In this document: in pieces, positions 60,828-64,000 of the stretch | How the letters are laid out: every line of letters starts with the position of its first letter | How positions within the stretch are numbered: the stretch's first letter is position 1 | Source: Carnobacterium_A antarcticum | GTDB lineage: Bacteria; Bacillota; Bacilli; Lactobacillales; Carnobacteriaceae | Reading direction: 5' to 3' (one strand) | Length of the DNA: 64,000 nt | Assembly (NCBI RefSeq): GCF_042658365.1 | Contig: NZ_JBHSQC010000006.1 | Translations under genes and position numbers: made by a program | Notes under the pieces: model-generated | Told to the model about the DNA's origin: nothing | The model's database searches: none | The model's input: the letters and a program-made list of their open reading frames with translations, nothing else

Positions 60828-61979
60828 GTGTTAAAACCGCCAAAAGTCCTGCTGTTAACAGGAAGCTACGGCAATGGTCATCTTGAAGTAGCCCATGCTT
60901 TGGTCGCTGAATTAAATAAGCGCGGCATAGCCGATATTGTTGTGTCTGATTTATTTTATGAAGCCCATCCTATCTTAACCAGTTTCACTAAACAACTTTA
61001 CCTTAAAAGCTTTACTAAAGGACAAAGCATCTATGGCTTTTTATATTACAACTCCGATTACCGCATGACTGATTTCCGAATTGACCGAATCATTGACCGT
61101 TATGGATATGTTCGAATTAATCAATTGATGAATACGCATGATTTCGATGTCGTCATCAATACTTTCCCCATGCAAGCTTTGCCGATTTACAAACAAAAAA
61201 ATCAGCACACTGTTCCTTTTGTAAACGTGTTGACCGACTTTTGTTTGCATACACGCTGGGTATCAGATGAAATCAATCACTTTTTCGTTGCTTGTGGTTC
61301 TTTAAAAGAAGAACTCTTGGAATTAGGTATTGATGGAAAGAAAATAACCATATCTGGTATTCCGATCAAAGAAGCTTTTTACCAAACTGCTCTTCAACCA
61401 TTGGACTCTTCCTCGGTCAACCAAAATCAAGCTGCACAGCATGTCTTGATTTCTGCGGGAGCCTTTGGTGTACTTAAAAATCTACCTGCACTCATCAATA
61501 AACTAAGTGTTCAAAGCAACCTGATCTTAACTGTTATTTGTGGTACAAACGAAGAACTTTATAATTCGCTGTCTAGCCAGTATGACGGAGTTCCCACTGT
61601 CCGTATCTTAAGTTATGTGAACGATATGGCTGCTCTCATGAAACAGGCTGACGTAATGGTTACCAAGTCTGGCGGCATTTCTCTTTCCGAAGCGCTGGCC
61701 CTTCAAGTCCCCTTAGTTTTGACGCCTGCTGTCCCAGGGCAAGAACGCGACAACGCTAACTTATTTGAACAAGAAGGTATGGCTATCACTACTCGTTCAG
61801 AAGATGAAATCGTTCCGGCGGTGCTTCAGGTGTTGAAGCAACCTTTCTTGGCCGATCATTTAAAAACGCAAATGAGTCGACATTTTTATCCTTATGCTGC
61901 TGCCACTATTGTTGACAGCGTCTTAGACATAATTGAAGAAACAGCTGGTGTAAAGGAGAATAATAATGAAAACAGCTAA
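60828..61979 (+). CDS. UgtP/MGDG synthase-like glycosyltransferase
   Basis: A 383-residue GT28-type glycosyltransferase. The N-terminal acceptor domain begins PPKVLLLTGSYGNGHLEVA, as in diacylglycerol glucosyltransferases (UgtP, MGD1); the C-terminal nucleotide-sugar domain has TKSGGISLSEALALQVPLV and PGQERDNANLF, the donor-binding residues. It probably adds sugar to diacylglycerol for glycolipid and lipoteichoic acid anchors; substrate inferred. Start GTG 60828, with AAGGAGGA 7 nt upstream. The next gene overlaps its end by 14 nt. Confidence 0.88.
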   Translation: MLKPPKVLLLTGSYGNGHLEVAHALVAELNKRGIADIVVSDLFYEAHPILTSFTKQLYLKSFTKGQSIYGFLYYNSDYRMTDFRIDRIIDRYGYVRINQLMNTHDFDVVINTFPMQALPIYKQKNQHTVPFVNVLTDFCLHTRWVSDEINHFFVACGSLKEELLELGIDGKKITISGIPIKEAFYQTALQPLDSSSVNQNQAAQHVLISAGAFGVLKNLPALINKLSVQSNLILTVICGTNEELYNSLSSQYDGVPTVRILSYVNDMAALMKQADVMVTKSGGISLSEALALQVPLVLTPAVPGQERDNANLFEQEGMAITTRSEDEIVPAVLQVLKQPFLADHLKTQMSRHFYPYAAATIVDSVLDIIEETAGVKENNNENS

Positions 61980-63114
61980 ATTAGTAATGGATAAAGAGTT
62001 TATTTTTCTGCTTCTAGCACTAATGCTAGTTGAGTACGTCCGCGCAGCTTATGTTATTAGTTACTTGCCTGTCCAAGCTGCCGTGAGCAACCAATTTTCT
62101 GTGGCTTTTGTTGGTTTAGCTGTCAGTTTGCATTTTATCAGTGATGCTTTTTCTAATTTTCAAATCGGTTTTCTAATGAATCGGTTTGGGGTCAAAAAAG
62201 TTGTTTCACTGTCGTTTATCCTATGCACATTGGCTTTGATCAGTGTTCCATTGCTCCAGTTTAATTCTTTTTCTATTCTGATGGCGGCAATTGTGCTTGG
62301 TTTCGGAGCTTGTCCGATTTGGATCATCGTTTTAGCACGAGCAAGCAACGGTGCACGTGGTTCGAATATGGGATTGGTTTATTTTTGCTGGTTGGTTGGA
62401 ATCGCTGGCGGAGTCATTTTGATGAATTACTTAATGGATATCCATTTGCTCTTTGCTTATTGGCTATTGCCTGTCTTGCTGTTGATCGGTTTTATTTTCT
62501 TTAAATTCTCTGGAGAACACCCCAGCCCTAACAAAGAAAATCAATCGTTTAAAGAAGTTTTGCTTCAAGCTGCTGTAGTCTTAAAAAGAAGCCGAAATAT
62601 ATTACCCGGCACATTGATGCAGAGTATTGCAGTAGGGATGATGATTCCTATCCTTCCTACATTTGCTTTACAAGATCTTCAATTTAAATACAGTCAGTAT
62701 ACACTTTTAATTGTGTCCGCTGGTTTGACAGCAGCCGTTTTTATGATTCCTTTAGGCCGCTTGACAGACCATTTTAAGACTAAAGGAATGTTCATCAGCG
62801 GGTTTGCTCTTTTTGGAGCTGGCTTGATTCTATTGACAACGACTCTCTCTTTAAACCTTGTTTTTCTTACTGTGATCGCTTTAGCCCTTGCCTATACAAC
62901 GTATCTTCCATCTTGGAACGCTTATGTAGCGAGCAGTATCCATCATGAAGATCAAAATGTCAGCTGGGGAATCATTTCTTCTTTTCAAGGAGTCGGCACT
63001 ATGCTAGGACCGATTATTGGCGGTTTGATCGCTACCTTAGGCTCAGGGGTCACGATTTTAATCAGCGGTTTGCTTTTTATCGTTATGGCTCTTTTTTATT
63101 TCGTTTTAAAATAA
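61966..63114 (+). CDS. MFS transporter coupled to the glycosyltransferase
   Basis: A 382-residue protein with 12 predicted transmembrane helices and the MFS loop motif FLMNRFGVKKV between helices 2 and 3. The ATG 61966 lies in the 3' end of the glycosyltransferase gene with its ribosome-binding site AAGGAG inside it, so the two are coupled. Adjacent genes of this pair suggest a glycolipid flippase or exporter, as LtaA beside YpfP in Staphylococcus; that is inference. Confidence 0.88.
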   Translation: MKTAKLVMDKEFIFLLLALMLVEYVRAAYVISYLPVQAAVSNQFSVAFVGLAVSLHFISDAFSNFQIGFLMNRFGVKKVVSLSFILCTLALISVPLLQFNSFSILMAAIVLGFGACPIWIIVLARASNGARGSNMGLVYFCWLVGIAGGVILMNYLMDIHLLFAYWLLPVLLLIGFIFFKFSGEHPSPNKENQSFKEVLLQAAVVLKRSRNILPGTLMQSIAVGMMIPILPTFALQDLQFKYSQYTLLIVSAGLTAAVFMIPLGRLTDHFKTKGMFISGFALFGAGLILLTTTLSLNLVFLTVIALALAYTTYLPSWNAYVASSIHHEDQNVSWGIISSFQGVGTMLGPIIGGLIATLGSGVTILISGLLFIVMALFYFVLK

Positions 63115-63115
63115 A

Positions 63116-63172
63116 CAACAAAAAGGCAGACCACTTGTTGATTCGTCAACAGGCAGTCTGCCTTTTTGTTGT
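63116..63172. terminator. Bidirectional terminator between MFS gene and cbpB
   Basis: The stem CAACAAAAAGGCAGAC/GTCTGCCTTTTTGTTG with an additional TTGA-ttcg-TCAA tip, between converging genes. Confidence 0.92.
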
Positions 63173-63174
63173 GT

Positions 63175-63651
63175 TTAAACACATTCAATTTTTCTTTTAA
63201 CTTCATATTTATTTTCAAATTCGTGAGCAATTCGGTTTGTTGCTTTAAGAATTTCACTGCGGGTCACAATTCCTGTGAAACTGCCATCGTCACTAGCCAC
63301 ACAAACAAAAGAATAGCGAACCAATAGATGAAGCACTTCTTCAAGTTCATATGGATTATCGATGACGGGAAAATCGGTTTGCATAACCTCTTCAACCCGA
63401 ATGTCTCCCAGCTTGTCAAAATTAAGGTTTTCAATCCCTGTTATTGCATCAATGATCATCGGCATCGAAATCAACCCTCTTAATTTATATTCTGTATCTA
63501 ATACTGGAATCACGTTATAGCCTATTTTTGTCAAGACCAGCAAAGCATGATCTAAGCGGTTCGTCATTTGGATATGCGCTACCCGTTCTGCTGGAATCAA
63601 AAAACTTTCTTGATTTTCTAGTAACATTTTCGCCATTTCTTTCCCTATCAT
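63175..63651 (-). CDS. cbpB: CBS-domain c-di-AMP-binding protein CbpB (YkuL/DarB-like)
   Basis: A 158-residue protein made of two CBS motifs (about 15-75 and 85-145) without further domains. Sequence features LIPAERVAHIQMTNRLDHALLVL (partly quoted) and PMIIDAITGIENLNFDKLG match CbpB/DarB, which in Bacillus and Listeria binds c-di-AMP and, when free, stimulates Rel and pyruvate carboxylase. The gene follows the YfcE/YsnB-like gene by 150 nt, the same order as in other Lactobacillales. Confidence 0.88.
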   Translation of the reverse strand: MIGKEMAKMLLENQESFLIPAERVAHIQMTNRLDHALLVLTKIGYNVIPVLDTEYKLRGLISMPMIIDAITGIENLNFDKLGDIRVEEVMQTDFPVIDNPYELEEVLHLLVRYSFVCVASDDGSFTGIVTRSEILKATNRIAHEFENKYEVKRKIECV

Positions 63652-63800
63652 GTCTATCAGGTTCCTTCCTTATGAGTAATAAACTCCCTATTCATTTTAC
63701 GCGAAATCATTTAAAATGAATAGTAAAACCTAATCTTTTTAAACTAAAATTAACGCTTGCGTCTTCGAACTAAAAATGCTGTTTTCTAGTCGTTCAGCTT

Positions 63801-64000
63801 TTATATTCTAGAAAAAGTTTGTTCTAATTCACCTATAGGATGATTTTTACGATCGTAGTAAGTCACTTTGACCGCTTCTTTCGATGCTTCGACAATAGCG
63901 TACGTCTTTAAAGGATAAGCCCCACGCGGAAGCAAGATACTGCCTGGGTTTAATAACACCATACCATCGACCATTTCAACACCCAGTTCATGAGTATGAC
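63801..64000 (-). CDS. YfcE/YsnB-like metallophosphoesterase, C-terminal part
   Basis: The last 66 codons of a gene that continues beyond position 64000. The frame reads HTHELGVEMVDGMVLLNPGS then LPRGAYPLKTYAIVEA; GHTH and NPGS-x-x-x-PR are the C-terminal metal-binding and fold motifs of the MJ0936/YfcE phosphodiesterase family. The stop TAA is at 63801-63803. In relatives it follows racE and rdgB. Confidence 0.88.
   Translation of the reverse strand, partial: HTHELGVEMVDGMVLLNPGSILLPRGAYPLKTYAIVEASKEAVKVTYYDRKNHPIGELEQTFSRI

Overview
The window is low-GC, densely packed chromosomal DNA of a Gram-positive, lipoprotein-secreting member of the Lactobacillales. Gene content and order (gnd next to a CovRS/EtaRS-type two-component system, acyP-yidC2, divergent ccpA-pepQ, an Asp23 protein between efp and nusB) fit Carnobacteriaceae, most likely a Carnobacterium; this is judged from protein character, not from a database match. 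I see no tRNA or rRNA genes, CRISPR array, insertion sequence or prophage. Most genes lie on the minus strand.

Layout. 1-5.5 kb: 5' part of cinA, then pgsA, a RodZ-like gene and the ymfI-ymfH-ymfF cluster (all minus). 5.6-10.6 kb: a BMP-lipoprotein nucleoside ABC transporter (nupQ, nupP, nupO, bmp). 10.8-15.8 kb: ftsK, topB and a DUF1033 gene. 16-17.3 kb (plus): acyP and the lipoprotein insertase yidC2. 17.4-22.6 kb: a sensor kinase/response regulator pair, gnd and an M20 peptidase. 22.7-24.1 kb: corA, a 38-residue DUF4044 membrane protein and a strongly folded intergenic element. 24.1-33.5 kb: a housekeeping cluster recN, argR, tlyA, ispA, xseB, xseA, folD, nusB, asp23, efp, pepP. 33.6-37.6 kb: a complete comG operon (comGA to comGG). 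37.8-42.5 kb: yebC, a VanZ-like gene, and the magnesium P-type ATPase mgtA, whose leader carries an M-box riboswitch, a terminator and a short acidic open reading frame. 42.7-49.1 kb: pepF, a diacylglycerol-kinase-type lipid kinase, a secreted PcsB/CwlO-like NlpC/P60 protein, tag and trhO. 49.2-52.3 kb: a three-gene TrpXYZ-like ABC transporter. 52.5-58 kb: a class A penicillin-binding protein with a long repetitive tail, ccpA and pepQ. 58-64 kb: YtxH and DUF948 proteins, mscS, a UgtP-like glycosyltransferase with an MFS transporter, the CBS protein cbpB and the 3' part of a YfcE/YsnB phosphodiesterase.

The best candidate for an undescribed system is the roughly 390-nt leader of the TrpXYZ-like ABC operon. 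A good sigma-A promoter (52262-52290) is followed by a short ORF with a good ribosome-binding site, whose 23-residue product contains YFFSYF. After it come four RNA segments with chained, mutually exclusive pairing potential, ending in a 17-bp intrinsic terminator (51966-52005). The arrangement reads as a ribosome-stalling attenuator sensing tyrosine and/or phenylalanine. It is not a T-box.

A second regulatory assembly precedes mgtA. An M-box riboswitch and terminator are followed by a 34-codon ORF rich in Asp/Glu/Pro, placed and composed in a way that recalls MgtL-type magnesium-sensing leader peptides. The other genes work in familiar groups: cell-envelope growth (PgsA, RodZ, PBP1A, P60 hydrolase, YidC2, UgtP), carbon control (CcpA), DNA maintenance (RecN, XseAB, TopB, FtsK, Tag) and translation (EF-P, TlyA, TrhO).
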